Assembly: GCA_033964015.1 (NCBI GenBank)
Contig: CM066923.1
Coordinates: 20,695,739-20,759,738 of the forward strand
Reading direction: 5' to 3'
DNA: 64,000 nt
DNA from: Scolanthus callimorphus
Taxonomy: Eukaryota; Cnidaria; Anthozoa; Actiniaria; Edwardsiidae
Part shown: one piece after another, positions 42,188-52,945 of the stretch
Layout of the letters: the number at the start of each line of letters is the position of its first letter
Numbering within the stretch: the stretch's first letter is position 1
Position numbers and translations under genes: made by a program
The notes under the pieces: model-generated
Databases searched by the model: none
Told to the model about the DNA's origin: nothing
The model's input: only the letters and a program-made list of their open reading frames with translations

Positions 42188-43370
42188 CTTTTTGTTCGAA
42201 ATAACTCGTTAAAGATCCAATGTCTCCGGCCGAAGGTGAACACCAAGAATTGTCGAAAAATGCGCTTACTGATTTTACGAATGTTTAGTCCCAATTCCCT
42301 GCTAGCAGAGCGAAATGCAGAGAAAAGAGGCCTATGCCAGCAGGGAACCCCAAGTAGAGACTGGCTCGAACCTATAAGTGGTGATAACATTGAAAGCACG
42401 AGTTTTTTTCGATCACGAAATTCTCTAAGAATCTTATTCCCTGAACAAAACATTTCTTGGCATATCTCAGTGCCTGTCCAGCCATCATGTAACTAACCAC
42501 TCGGTTGGTGCTCTATCAGGAGGTCCCAATTGAAGCTCTCAATCATAGAAAATTCAACAAACGCGTTAGATAAATGACGTTGTCGGTTATTCTTCAAATT
42601 CTTTTGCATGTTTTGGAGACACGAGAAGGGCCTCTAGTGTGTCCTTGGCCGGTTGGCCAAAAACAGCCGAAACCAAATCTGTTTCCCTACTATAAATACA
42701 TCTTTGTCACTATTCTGTATCTCAAAGAGTTTGTCAAGGGTCAAGAAAATTCCCGGCATAAGCTCCAAAACGGGCGGAGGGACGGACAAAGCAGGCACCG
42801 CGAGAGAAATGATCAGTTGAAGGCCTGTACTGGCTGAAAAAAAAAATTCAAAACTTCATTACTGTGCGACTACGTCAACCGGGCCATTTTGTAAGAAGTT
42901 AGCCAATCAGAAAGCGAGTACAGAACAAAGGATCTTGACTTTCTTGAGATCTCAGACCCCGGAATATTCGCTTTTTTCTACAAATTGTGAAAATTATAAT
43001 AAGCAGAAATAGCTTTAAAGCACTAAATTACTCATCGTCAGACGTATTGCAGTTATTAAATTTCTTTAAAATGGTTTGAATCTCTAAATGACAAACTTTT
43101 TACGGAATGGCCCGGTTGACATAGTCGTACAGTAATCTGGCTTACGTTTTACAAAAAAATGTATGGGCAAGTACGTCAAGTCGAAGCTGGGAGGGCATCA
43201 GAAAACAAAAGTTTGGAAATTCGTATCTCAGTCAATATTCAAGTAGTCCTTCTGAAAGGCTTTGCAGCCTTACTAATACTGATGTGTAGAATTGAATACC
43301 TTGTTTCATTTCCTGATAACTGTTAGATTCTGTTATTTTGCAGTTTGCAGTTCTTCTTTTTAGTATAGTT
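42188..43370. other. Unassigned intergenic DNA
   Basis: Holds the 53-bp palindromic element at 42295-42347. A CGTACAGTAATCTGGCTTAC stretch near 43124 resembles the complement of TTACTGTGCGACTACGTC near 42858, so a further foldback of about 280 bp is possible. No gene recognised. Confidence 0.4.
42295..42347. repeat. 53-bp palindromic element, second copy
   Basis: TTCCCTGCTAGCAGAG at the left and GCCAGCAGGGAA at the right; same family as 412-480, with the middle shortened and partly inverted. Confidence 0.6.
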
Positions 43371-43413
43371 AACAACTATCCCCAAAGGGGAGGTGGATAT
43401 ATCCACCGCTAGG

Positions 43414-43442
<29 letters not shown>
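43371..43442. repeat. Small inverted-repeat element AACAACTATCCCC
   Basis: AACAACTATCCCC pairs with GGGGGATAGTTGTT; an inner stem GGTGGATA/TATCCACC is present. A related element with ATTAGTCGCC/GGCGACTAAT arms is at 57626-57752, with the same outer TTAACAACTAT and TTTTAGTATA. Confidence 0.6.
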
Positions 43443-43443
<1 letters not shown>

Positions 43444-43446
<3 letters not shown>

Positions 43447-43710
43447 ATACCGTTTCCGGGAAACGTTGTCACCCCAAAAGCCTACAAGCTTGAAGCGCAA
43501 AGGATAATGGGGGCATCTAAACTGCTACTGTTTGATCTGAATTCAGACAGTTATCGCAACCACAGGTAACATCATTAAATTTCAAGACATTTCTAAGCAT
43601 GTTTGTTTCTAATATTGTAAAGAAATTCAAATATATATTTACCCATACTCCCTAGCGCACCAAGCTTAGTTGCTTTTTCCAGTGACAACGTATCCCGGAA
43701 ACGGTATATA
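43444..43710. mobile_element. MITE, termini TATATACCGTTTCCGGG, copy 2
   Basis: Left TATATACCGTTTCCGGGAAA; right TATCCCGGAAACGGTATATA. Same length and internal blocks as copy 1 but reversed, so the two copies could pair over about 260 bp. Confidence 0.8.
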
Positions 43711-43955
43711 CCAAATCCGTAGAATAAAATACGGTAAATTAAGGTTCAAAACGTAATATCGCGCACGAAACGAGCCGCCATTTTGAGAGTTTAAAACAGT
43801 ATATAGTGTTTGATAACTACTATTTCAGGAACCAATCAGAGCGCGCGAAAATGACTATTCACTGATTTGGTATATACACCGGATATATACTATTTTCAGT
43901 AACCAATCAAAACGTACGAAAATGACTTCATTGATTTGGTATATACTAAAAGGTT
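43706..43955. mobile_element. MITE, termini TACCAAATC, plus partial repeat
   Basis: Left TATACCAAATCCGTAGAAT; right CACTGATTTGGTATATAC (to 43883). It includes ACCAATCAGAGCGCGCG (43831-43847). A partial repeat of its right half follows to 43955. The sister copy is at 57966-58144. Confidence 0.65.
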
Positions 43956-44778
43956 TTATTGCCAGCCACCAGAAAAATATCTTATGATAAACGGTTGAAG
44001 ACTTCGTTTGTAAAATGGTCAACATTTTCCCAGCAAAGCGGGAAAACCACAAAAAGTTCTCAAATAGGACGCGTTTCTCACAATTTTCTCAGCAAAATAT
44101 TGTTTGAAAAGTGTCTAAGGCCCGGTTCATACGTTGTGTACCTGGAAAACAAATTCCACAGTTTCTCTTCCCGTGAAACACAAAATAGGGCGGACACAAA
44201 ATTGGCCACATGTTATTTCCCTTCGTCAAGTAATCGAAAAAGAACGTTCCCCCGACAGAAATAATCCTCCAAAACGGCATAATCAAAAATTGATCCCTCA
44301 AAACAAATATTTTCTTTGCTCTTTGCGAGAGCAAACTAAAAGGATACTGGATGTAAAAATAGTATTTAAATGGAGCCCTGTCTAAACCTGACATCCTCGT
44401 GATTTGACAATTATTCAAACACATTTTCAAATTCAACAGAGCAACCATTTCCTGTAAAACCCGAACCCCTATGGAGTCACGTCTTCTGAGTGAAGAGCAG
44501 TGAACAGGCCCCAACTGGTGTTTGGGTTCAAGCCTTTCGTCTCGTCTTATCACTAGGGGGTAATTTCTACAAATCTTTAAAGAGTTTTTAGGTCAGAAGG
44601 GCATTGCTTTGGTTAATTCTGGAGTGCCACAGAAAAAAAAGGTTATTTTTAATGTCCCCCGGTGGTCTTTATGAGTACGAATCGAGTTCGAAAATCTACA
44701 AAGTTTTCATTCGACTTTTTGTTTTAAATTGAACTTTGGTCGAACGTTTCATAAAGACGGCATCATGTTACGTAAGAA
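43956..44778. other. Unassigned stretch
   Basis: Contains AAGGCCCGGTTCATACG near 44118, which looks like one end of a MITE of the GGCC-GTTCACAC type, without a clear partner. Confidence 0.3.
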
Positions 44779-45021
44779 TTACCAACTCAATTGGATCAAG
44801 CAAGAAGCACTGATGGAAAATAAACAGAAAGCTAATAGAAAAACACTCATTTCGATAGTCAAGTAAACAACAAAATCCAAAAACCAATAGCGGAGTTTTT
44901 TGAGCAATGCTTTTCGGTAGCGTTTTCGGAAGTCATTAAGTTTGGCGAAGTTTGGATAAGAATTTACGGATGCTTGTGAGTCGTTGAATTTCGCCAAATC
45001 GAGTGTCATTCTGCTTTGCAT
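44779..45021 (-). CDS. Possible small membrane protein, unrecognised
   Basis: An 80-codon open frame from Met to TAA. The first half is polar and basic (Lys-Leu-Asn-Asp-Phe-Arg-Lys-Arg-Tyr-Arg-Lys); the second half is a single hydrophobic segment of about 25 residues. I do not recognise the family. It may be a real small gene, a first exon, or chance. Nothing nearby supports expression. Confidence 0.2.
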   Translation of the reverse strand: MQSRMTLDLAKFNDSQASVNSYPNFAKLNDFRKRYRKALLKKLRYWFLDFVVYLTIEMSVFLLAFCLFSISASCLIQLSW

Positions 45022-45918
45022 TTCTCTCCCTCAAGTCATCATCGTTTAGTAAATTGTTTTTATAAGGAACAAACGCCGGAAATGGTTTAAACTTTAATAT
45101 GGAAGGATATTACACCTTCTTTACGTGGATAATTTCGCACTGAAACGGAAACTTCCTACAAGAGAACTAAACAAATTCTCCGCGTTCAGAAACATTCACT
45201 GCGTTCGCCAAGCGCCCCATAAAGATTGAAGTGCGGGAAACAATTTATTTCTCTTTTTTATCAAATATCAAAACTTCCTTGAAAAATATGATCTACATTT
45301 GCTAGTGTTTCTAGAACTACAATTTGTAGCTTTTAGTGATACATGCTGTTAGGCGTAGCGCAACTATTGTCTCGGATTACACAAAAACATCATCCCTCAA
45401 ATATAGACAACACTCATCAATAGGCTCCCGCTGTTTCGTGTATCAACATTCTGTCGACATTGTCCAAACAGTGATTGACTACTGAAGGAGGTGTTCCGAG
45501 ATTGGCTTTTGTTTATTTTTAGATAAGAGTAGCATTTTGGTGGTAAAATATCGCTCTTTGGGTCAGAAATATTGCTTGAGATTCCGGTTTGCTGCAAGCG
45601 CATAGCTAAAGGAAGCGCGAATGTTAAATCAATTAGGAAAGCTCAGCCCCTTAAGCCCTTTCCCCCTGATGTCATACGTGATCGTTGACAAAAAACATTG
45701 TGTATTTTGATGCTGTGTGATTGGTGGAAACAATTGCTAGGAGGCCATTTGAGTGCTTAAGCTGTCAATCAAATGGGTCTCAACCAATGACAGTGCTCCG
45801 TCATTTTATCCGCACGCGCTTACGACAAGTTCAGATAACAAGGACAGGAGTCAAGTTCTCGGACGATAAAAGCTCGATGATATCTCAGTTCTAACAGCGA
45901 AAGAACCCTGCCGATGTA
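45022..45918. other. Upstream region of the Zic gene
   Basis: CCAAT sequences occur at 45784-45788 and ACGATAAAAGCTC at about 45863. No other gene recognised. Confidence 0.35.
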
Positions 45919-47435
45919 ATGGAAGGTGCCACTGCGCTAGTCCGCAAAGGTATGGCTAGCATGTACGATTGCTTCCCGCCGCATAGCGGTGGCTACCCGC
46001 AGTTTTCACTCGCCAGGCCGCCGCAGTTTATTCCTAGTTCCGATACCACCGACTGGCCACAAGACGCAATTTATTCCTCAATTCAGTACTCCGAAGTACC
46101 AACAGCTCATATTCCAGGTCTTCGACCTGGCCAACCAGGAATCATTGAACAATACTCCAACATTGGTCCGCAAGGAGTATTCAATATAGGGCCTAGTTAT
46201 TCTACTGGCCATGCTGGAAATGCATTGTTCGCCGCTCGAGACTTCCTGCTTCGACGAGAACCTCGTGGAGTTAACTCAGCCACGCCGCCTGCACCAAGTA
46301 GCCAGCTCTCGGACAACGTAACATCAGCTTTGCAGTTCTCCCCACAACCGACCTCAAGCTTCCAAACCACCGCCAGTTCTCTGCACTCCGTGGCTATCCC
46401 GGCTCCACGCACGCGGTGCTCGGTAAATAATTCTAATTCCAATGCTACGGGTTGTTTTCCAATGGTATATCGACAAACGATCGAGTATCAGCATCATCGA
46501 TCGGCAATACAGAAACCAGCGTGGGTCCTCAAGAGGGCATTCTTCACTCGCCACTCACACTACGCTCTGCCTTGACCGGCCCTAGGGAATTAGTGGTCCA
46601 GAGAAGGCAGAATACTTCTCCTAGCAGCACGCCGCCGCCTCAGCTATCTCCAGATCCCAAGCACTTGCCTAATTCGCCCCATCTCTCCGGGCCACAACAA
46701 ACAGTGGAGCTGTCGCCGAATGGAGCTTTCTTTCCCTTCATGAGAACCCCGGTAAAACAAGAATACCCCTGCAAATGGATAGATCATAATGATAAATGCC
46801 ACTTGCTGTGCGATAAGGTGTTCTCGGCGTTGGATAGCTTGGTATCGCACATTTCGCTTGACCATGTAAACGGACACGAATGCGGGTCGCACATTTGTCG
46901 CTGGGACGGCTGTGATAGAGGAGGGAAGCCATTCAAAGCTAAGTACAAACTTGTAAACCACATACGAGTCCATACCGGAGAAAAACCCTTCAATTGTCCA
47001 TTCTCCGGCTGCGGTAAGCTCTTCGCGAGGTCGGAAAACCTGAAAATCCACAAAAGGACGCACACAGGCGAAAAGCCTTTCGTTTGCGAATTCGAAGGTT
47101 GTAATAGGAGATTTGCCAATTCAAGCGACCGCAAGAAACATTCACACGTCCATACTTCGGATAAGCCCTACATGTGCCGGATGAACGGTTGTGAGAAAAG
47201 CTACACTCATCCTAGCTCGCTGAGAAAGCATCTCAAAGCTCATTTCAAGTCCGCAGGCAGTCCCGTTACTTTCGATGACAACAATAATAATTTAACAAGC
47301 CAACATCGCCCCCATGAGGTCGCCAGCGAAAAATCACGTTTCACTAACTGGCTGGCTCTCTCAAAACACACTGCCATGGCCCCGAAATCACCGGAGCTCA
47401 CCCATTCACTGAAGGAGGAAACTTCTAGCCCTTGA
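45919..47435 (+). CDS. Zic-family zinc-finger transcription factor, one frame break
   Basis: A developmental C2H2 transcription factor of the Zic/odd-paired family (nuclear; neural and mesodermal patterning in animals). The N-terminal part holds Ala-Ala-Arg-Asp-Phe-Leu at residues 105-110, matching the Zic-opa conserved (ZOC) motif. Further on lie Thr-Pro-Val-Lys-Gln-Glu (ZF-NC region) and five C2H2 fingers (46770-47243). Finger 1 has the wide Zic-type Cys spacing; fingers 3-5 are joined by His-Thr-Gly-Glu-Lys-Pro and His-Thr-Ser-Asp-Lys-Pro. The N-terminal frame (45919 on) and the finger frame (open from 46437) differ by one base. The natural crossing is near 46446-46456, in GGGTTGTTTT. No splice pair fits. 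There is no intron in the finger region. Start chosen at the first Met; Met12 and Met15 are alternatives. Confidence 0.88.
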
Positions 47436-48380
47436 GAAGTCAGAACGAACTCTGAACACTTGAATTGAAGGGAATCATTTAATGGGACAATAGTTTAATA
47501 CTTATGGTAAATAGAGATGCGAGTTTACAAGTTCTGAGCAAAGAAATTATTTGCAGTATGGTATTTTATTGTTTTATATTTTGCGGTATTTTAATACAAA
47601 CCATTCGTACATGTTTTAGAGTAGCTTAATTATTGTGACCGAAGGCCAGAGAGTATTTTACTCTGCGGTTTGCACAGAAAACTATTTAAATTAAATTCCC
47701 ATGGTGTTTTTATAATCAATTAGCTAATCAAATACAGATACAAAGCGAAAATCATTTAACAAGCAAAAGTTAACAGTTTATAGTTTTAAAGATAGATCAC
47801 TTAGGATGTTGATGAATTTGTGAGATTTTTAAGGGTTTGAGTCTGTATTAGACTGCACATTTGTACTGTACTAGTATAAACTGGGATAGCTTGCCCGAGG
47901 GCGGAATTAAGGAGGTTTCTTTCCCCACTCCTTTCTGATATTCAGATATTCAGCAGAATTAATACAGATATTTTTTGTAGAGAAATATTTTTATTTGCCT
48001 CAACCTTTGAAATATTTCTCGGATTTACTCAAATGTTTTACAAGGCATAGTTTATTTTCTGAGGTTTTCATAGCCGATCAAATTATTGGGCATTATGATT
48101 ATATCCGAGACAAGTTTACTTTGCTGTGCTCGACTTGCGAGGAGTGAAGCAACTTATTCCATTTGACAATGTAGATTTTATTCTGTAAAACGGCAGCTTT
48201 TTAGCGCAGATAAAGAGGTAGAAATTGATAGTCAATATTTTTCAATCGCAGCCTGAAATCGTAGAATTTTTATAGCTGTAAAATGCATACCACATGATCT
48301 TCAGATTCGTGTATATCCTTTAATTAATTTATTTAACAAATGTCAATTATCTAGGAGAAATTATTTCATGAAATAAAACG
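47436..48380 (+). other. Probable 3' UTR of the Zic gene
   Basis: AT-rich non-coding. AATAAA at 48372-48377, with a second in TTAATAAATT just after, could be the polyadenylation signal, giving a UTR of about 0.94 kb. Confidence 0.35.
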
Positions 48381-49344
48381 TTAATAAATTACCTAGTCCC
48401 ATGTAATCTGAAAGGGCATAAAGATTTAATTAACTTTCCTTGTGGGAAATTAAAATAGTTTTTGACTTTTTTCTACGAGGGTCAAATGTTTAAGGTTATC
48501 TCTTAGAACAAGAAAGCATACTTGGAGATTTTAACTTCATTGCAAAAATATCTGAAAAGCAAGATAAAGGTGGTCCGAGGAATTGCTTTTTAAGATGATT
48601 TTAAATTGCATCACTTCTATGCCGCACACCTTTTAAACCAAAACATGGAACGACGCACCGCTGTTGCCAGGATTCTAGAATCCGTTATGATTTTTTGCAT
48701 TCGCTTCGAGGATACAGAATTTTTACCCGGTTTGGTAAAAGTGAATAGAAAATTCGTTGGTTTGTCTTTTGATTACTGAAAAGAGAAGCGCGCCTTTTTA
48801 GAAACTAATTTAAAAATAACAGTTAGCGCATTGTTTAATGAAATTATCTAGCACAAGGTTTAGTAAGGCCTACGGCATACTTCGCGCTAGAGTCGCGGCG
48901 TTCCAATCCAAAACAATAGAAAGTTTTCTATTATAAAGTCTAATAGAGCTGCATCCTTCGAAAAAGGAAAGGTTCGACGGAAGAAGTTCGACGTTTGAAG
49001 TTCGTTTTGTATCGCCATCTTTTTTTTTTCTAGTTCTGCAAACCCCACACAGCTAAGAACTCCTAAGAGGTTTACTCACTGACGTGTAAACTGCTCAAAA
49101 TCGTTTCCGCCTTGCATGGGGCAAGGACAGTTTTGTTGTGATGTGCGTTAATTTGTTTTGACGGCGGAAATTGCGTATTGTCGGCATTAAGTCATTCCCA
49201 GATATAAGTGCCGTAAAGAGTCTGAAAGACGACATATTGTTTCGACTTCTCCGGGGGCCTTTGAAGGATTTGCGCAGACTTGGAATTGCGTCTACTAATT
49301 AGTAACAACGCGATTATCCGATACGCACAACGTCAGTTGTCGTA
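48381..49344. other. Unassigned stretch
   Basis: No gene or repeat recognised. Confidence 0.35.
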
Positions 49345-49726
49345 TCTCGGCAAGAGTGGATTACCAAGAGTTTCCATATTTACTATGTACGCCCGAATAA
49401 CAGTCAGAAAAGTGTCTATTTTTAGAAGTAGGATGCCCGCGAAAATTCGTCATCCACAGGGCTCCCACTTTCTCGCCACGCGAACAGTTGTGAGATCCAG
49501 CCTAAAATTAAATCGCAGATCAATGGAAAAACTGTTAAAATCGCAAAGATAAGGTAGGATATTCTCTATTTTGTTGTGTATTGGGTATATGAGCATTCGA
49601 GCCTGAGCATTCGAATACTTTCGCGCGCGAAACTCAAATCTAAAAATAGACACTTTTCTGACTGATGTGTGTGGACAAATACAGTAGGGAAAGATTCTAA
49701 CTCTTGTTAATCCACTCTTGATCTCG
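49345..49726. mobile_element. Foldback/MITE with ~85-bp arms
   Basis: CAAGAGTGGATTACCAAGAG pairs with CTCTTGTTAATCCACTCTTG. GTCAGAAAAGTGTCTATTTT pairs with AAAATAGACACTTTTCTGAC. The arms enclose about 200 bp. Confidence 0.75.
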
Positions 49727-49889
49727 GTCAATTTCGATATATTAAAATTCTTACTTGAATCCGAGGCTCAGGGAAATAACACAAAAGAAATATCATCGAC
49801 ATCGAAAAATAGATAATTAATTTATTTTGTTTATTCCCCTTAGCCTCGTATCCAAGTTTGAATTTTAAAATGTGGAAATTGGTCTATTT

Positions 49890-50400
49890 ACGTAACGATG
49901 ACAATTCTGCGAACTCCCACTTCACATTCCCGAACGCGATATGCGTTTTGGCTTCCGTCAATCAAACCTTTTAAAGAGCCTGTGTCAGCCACCATTTTGA
50001 CAGCATAGCAACATACAAAGTCCGAGAAAACATCCATTTCCATCGGCTGATTTAGAGAATATAGAGCAATGTTCTCAATTGAATTTGGAAAATCAAATCT
50101 GAAACTTTGTTTTTAGGTGTTTATTAAGAGGTTTCTACATGTAATTCATCTTCTAATATCGAACGAAAACAATAACAAAGGAGTGGCTGACACAGGCTCT
50201 TTAAGGCAGGCACATGGATTTTCGTTTGCATTTTATGGTGGACGATTTGGTTGTGAAGCCTCGCTAGTCCTTATTAGTTCAAAACCCTCTCAAAGCCGCG
50301 TGAAATCACCCAGAGCTGTTCACTCGGGTTTGATTGACGGAAGCCAAATCGCAGTTTGTTAGTTTGGCGTGGAGTTCGCAGAATTATGAAAATCGCAGTA
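49890..50400. mobile_element. MITE of the TTCTGCGAACTC family
   Basis: Left ACAATTCTGCGAACTCCCAC then GGCTTCCGTCAATCAAAC; right GTTTGATTGACGGAAGCC then GGAGTTCGCAGAATTATGAA and ATCGCAGTA. An inner pair AAAGAGCCTGTGTCAGCCAC / GTGGCTGACACAGGCTCTTT shows that the arms extend to at least 120 bp. Confidence 0.85.
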
Positions 50401-50560
50401 GCTTCAAGATCAGAACTCTAGCCAGTCTCTGCATAGAATAGGTTTTGCGCGTCTAATGAAAAAAAAAAACGGACTTTGAAAAGTCTACTAACGGTAGAAA
50501 ATTACTGAGGTTTCCATAAATTATAAAACTTGGCCCCGTTTTTATACATTCTCTTTTATA

Positions 50561-50990
50561 CATTCTCGTATCTAGAGCTCCCTTGGTTCGTCACCTCACT
50601 TGGGAGGTGACGGCCACTGTTTGGCACACGCGCGAGATTTGATACAGAGCATTCTCGTACCCAGAGCTCCCCTGCTCGTCACTTCGCAGGGAGGCTCTGG
50701 TGGCGGCCATTTGAGGGCCTTCGCTGATTGGCTGATTTTGAACGTTGGAGCATGCGCTGAAAGGTCTTTCTCTCTGCAGCTCTGTATTAATTCTTGCGCA
50801 TGCGTCAGTGGCTGTCACCAGAGCCTGGGGAGCTCTGGGTTCGAGAATGGATACAGAGTCGTCGAGAGAAAGAACTTTCTGCGCATGCCTAGTAGTGCAT
50901 AACAGCGCGTGCCCCAACGTTCAAAATTAACGTTCAAAATCAGCGAAGGCCCTAAGTAACTGATACCAGCGAGTCCTGTATACGAGAATT
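50561..50990. mobile_element. Outer CATTCTCGTA-type MITE, interrupted
   Basis: Left CATTCTCGTATCTAGAGCTC; right CCTGTATACGAGAAT. The unit is split by the complete MITE at 50650-50849, after which its sequence resumes (TCGTCGAGAGAAAGAACT…). Confidence 0.7.
50650..50849. mobile_element. Inner CATTCTCGTACCC MITE with perfect 9-bp duplication
   Basis: Termini CATTCTCGTACCCAGAGC and AGCTCTGGGTTCGAGAATG. GATACAGAG flanks both sides (50641-50649 and 50850-50858), a perfect 9-bp target duplication inside the outer copy. Confidence 0.9.
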
Positions 50991-51790
50991 AACATTTTGA
51001 TGCTAAAACAAATCCCATAAAACCACAACTTGACTGGATCTGATGGCGAGAATTATCACCTGTTTAAAATTAATTCCACCGCTAAAATACCTCGCATTTT
51101 AACTCCGCGTGCCTCCCGCATGAAGCTTTGACGGATCTCCTTCCTTTCCATAGAATAGACCGATCCCTATTTTGACGATAGCTCCGCCCACTCATAGCAA
51201 ACAATAGGAAGTTTTCCCTACGGAATTCAAAATGTCCGAGCAACAAACTTGAATATCGAAGATTTTTCAATAATTATTCAGCTTTTCAAGATAAAAATAT
51301 AAAATCCAAATTGCATGCAACACCTCCCTGCAATCGGTGTCTTTTCCGCGCTCTATGCCAAAGATAAAATTTGGCTTGTCCGACGTAGCAACAGTAACTA
51401 GGGGTATAACAATGAATGCGGGATCGGTGAATTAGTTTTCTAATCGTAATGATTTACTGTGGTAAGAAACCCGCGCGCGCGTTTGTTCTGAGTTACTCAC
51501 GCACACCTCAAGGCTAACTGATTGTGTATTTTTTTTCTTCCGGTGAAGATTCTTGTGAGCGTGTGTACATAGGAGGGCGCAACGTGACGTCACGAAATCT
51601 TCGACTTTTGACACGTGCGTTTTAGCTAAAATCTATCCATACCATGCACGGGGAAAGAGCACCTTGAAATTAGTCTATTTACGAAGTTATGGGGCAAAAT
51701 GGTGACACACGCAAAATCTAAAATTTCAAGTTTAAATAAAGCGAAGTTATCGATATTTTTAGATTTTTTTTATTTTTGGCGGGGAGGATA
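50991..51790. other. Unassigned stretch
   Basis: No gene recognised. CCCGCGCGCGCG at 51470-51481. Confidence 0.35.
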
Positions 51791-51811
51791 GGGGGGGGGG
51801 GGGGGGGGGGG
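51791..51811. repeat. Poly-G tract, 21 nt
   Basis: Pure G run after GGCGGGGAGGATA; no transposon termini were found around it. Confidence 0.85.
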
Positions 51812-52035
51812 CGAGCAAAAGCTTGCCCTCCCATGTCATTTTCGCATACAAACTCTTTTTGAAAAAAAAAATTGCCTGTATTTACAAGGCTATATTCTCC
51901 AATCTCACACTTGCCAGTTTTACTAATAAAGGGATCTCTTTCAAAAGCTGTCAAATTACAGCTTGTCTATAAAAAATTTCGCATCTTTAGACACGTGTCA
52001 TTTGCGCCTGCCTATTTAACAATTATTCCACGAGC

Positions 52036-52097
52036 CATGGGCTCTGAGTCAATAGCCTATGAGGCCGAATGGGCTATTGACTCAAGAGGCCATGGCG
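52036..52097. repeat. Hairpin CCATGG…GAGTCAATAGCC
   Basis: CCATGGGCTCTGAGTCAATAG pairs with CTATTGACTCAAGAGGCCATGG apart from one small bulge, around the loop CTATGAGGCCGAATGG. Confidence 0.75.
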
Positions 52098-52117
52098 AGA
52101 GGAATAGACTAATTGTT

Positions 52118-52282
52118 TTAGTCAAATCACACTAGTAGGCCCAGTTTGTATAGCCAAAAACGTTTTCTGGTCTGGTCATTTGTCATTTCCTCGCTTTCAA
52201 ATCCGATAAACTTATAGCCTACTAGTAGCTCAACCAATCAGAACACAGCATTGACAATAGACCATTAGTGTGATTTGACTAG
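52118..52282. mobile_element. MITE, termini TTTAGTCAAATCACACTA
   Basis: Left TTTAGTCAAATCACACTAGT; right ATTAGTGTGATTTGACTAG. About 165 bp, non-coding. Confidence 0.7.
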
Positions 52283-52440
52283 TGTATTACGGATGCGTGC
52301 TAACATGCTAGTGACGAAACGAGTCAGTTTATGGCTTTGGTAACTCAGACATTACCAAATTGTAATCATGTAACCAGAGCCTGTTCCTTTTTTTGAACCA
52401 GCGCGGCAAGATACCTATACCTATACATATACATATATAT

Positions 52441-52552
52441 GTTATTTATCGGCTGGCTGGGAGGTCCGGATCGTGAAATACCGTGATCGAGGTCTTGAAA
52501 ATACTGACCGAGACCGGAGGTCTGGACCGACCCCATGCCGGTTAAAATAATA
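52441..52552. repeat. GTGAAATACCGTGA palindromic element, second copy
   Basis: GGTCCGGATCGTGAAATACC, then GAGGTCTTGAAAATACTGAC and a right side ending CCGGTTAAAATAA. Same blocks as 35311-35460 but only one arm plus a short stub. Confidence 0.7.
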
Positions 52553-52804
52553 TATTTATTTTTTTGCGAGCAACGAGTAAATTGTCCGCCAGTATTACAT
52601 GAAAAAACATCTAATGAGTTATTTATTTCACGACAAAATCAAAATTCACTAGAAAACGTACATGATTTGAGATCGAGAAGCCATTCAAGTGTACGCGCAA
52701 AACCGGTTCGTAACCGGTTTCCTACAGTGTAATACGGCTCCATATCTGCACTCAATGTTGACCTTATATGGTAAAATGACGTCACAGTCGTATAATAATT
52801 ATGG

Positions 52805-52945
52805 GTTAGAGACTTTTATTTCGTGTTTTGTTGACAAATACACGCACGAGGCGTTAGCCGAGTGCAGTATTAAAAAATTAGAGTTCATTGTATTGCCAGC
52901 AAGTGCGTGTATTTGTGAACAAAACACGAAATAAAAGTCTCTAAC
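52805..52945. mobile_element. MITE with 43-bp near-perfect arms
   Basis: GTTAGAGACTTTTATTTCGT (52805) pairs with ACGAAATAAAAGTCTCTAAC (ending 52945), continuing through GTTTTGTTGACAAATACACG with one mismatch. A 55-nt loop holds GAGGCGTTAGCCGAGTGCAG. Confidence 0.85.

Noticed and set aside
46423..46519. A short intron in Zic from GTAAAT at 46423
   Set aside because: Candidate acceptors give lengths of 69, 90 or 97 bp, none of which makes the needed frame change (length of remainder 2 on division by three).
46644..47134. Minus-strand open frames of 116-139 codons
   Set aside because: Antisense shadows of the Zic zinc-finger exon.
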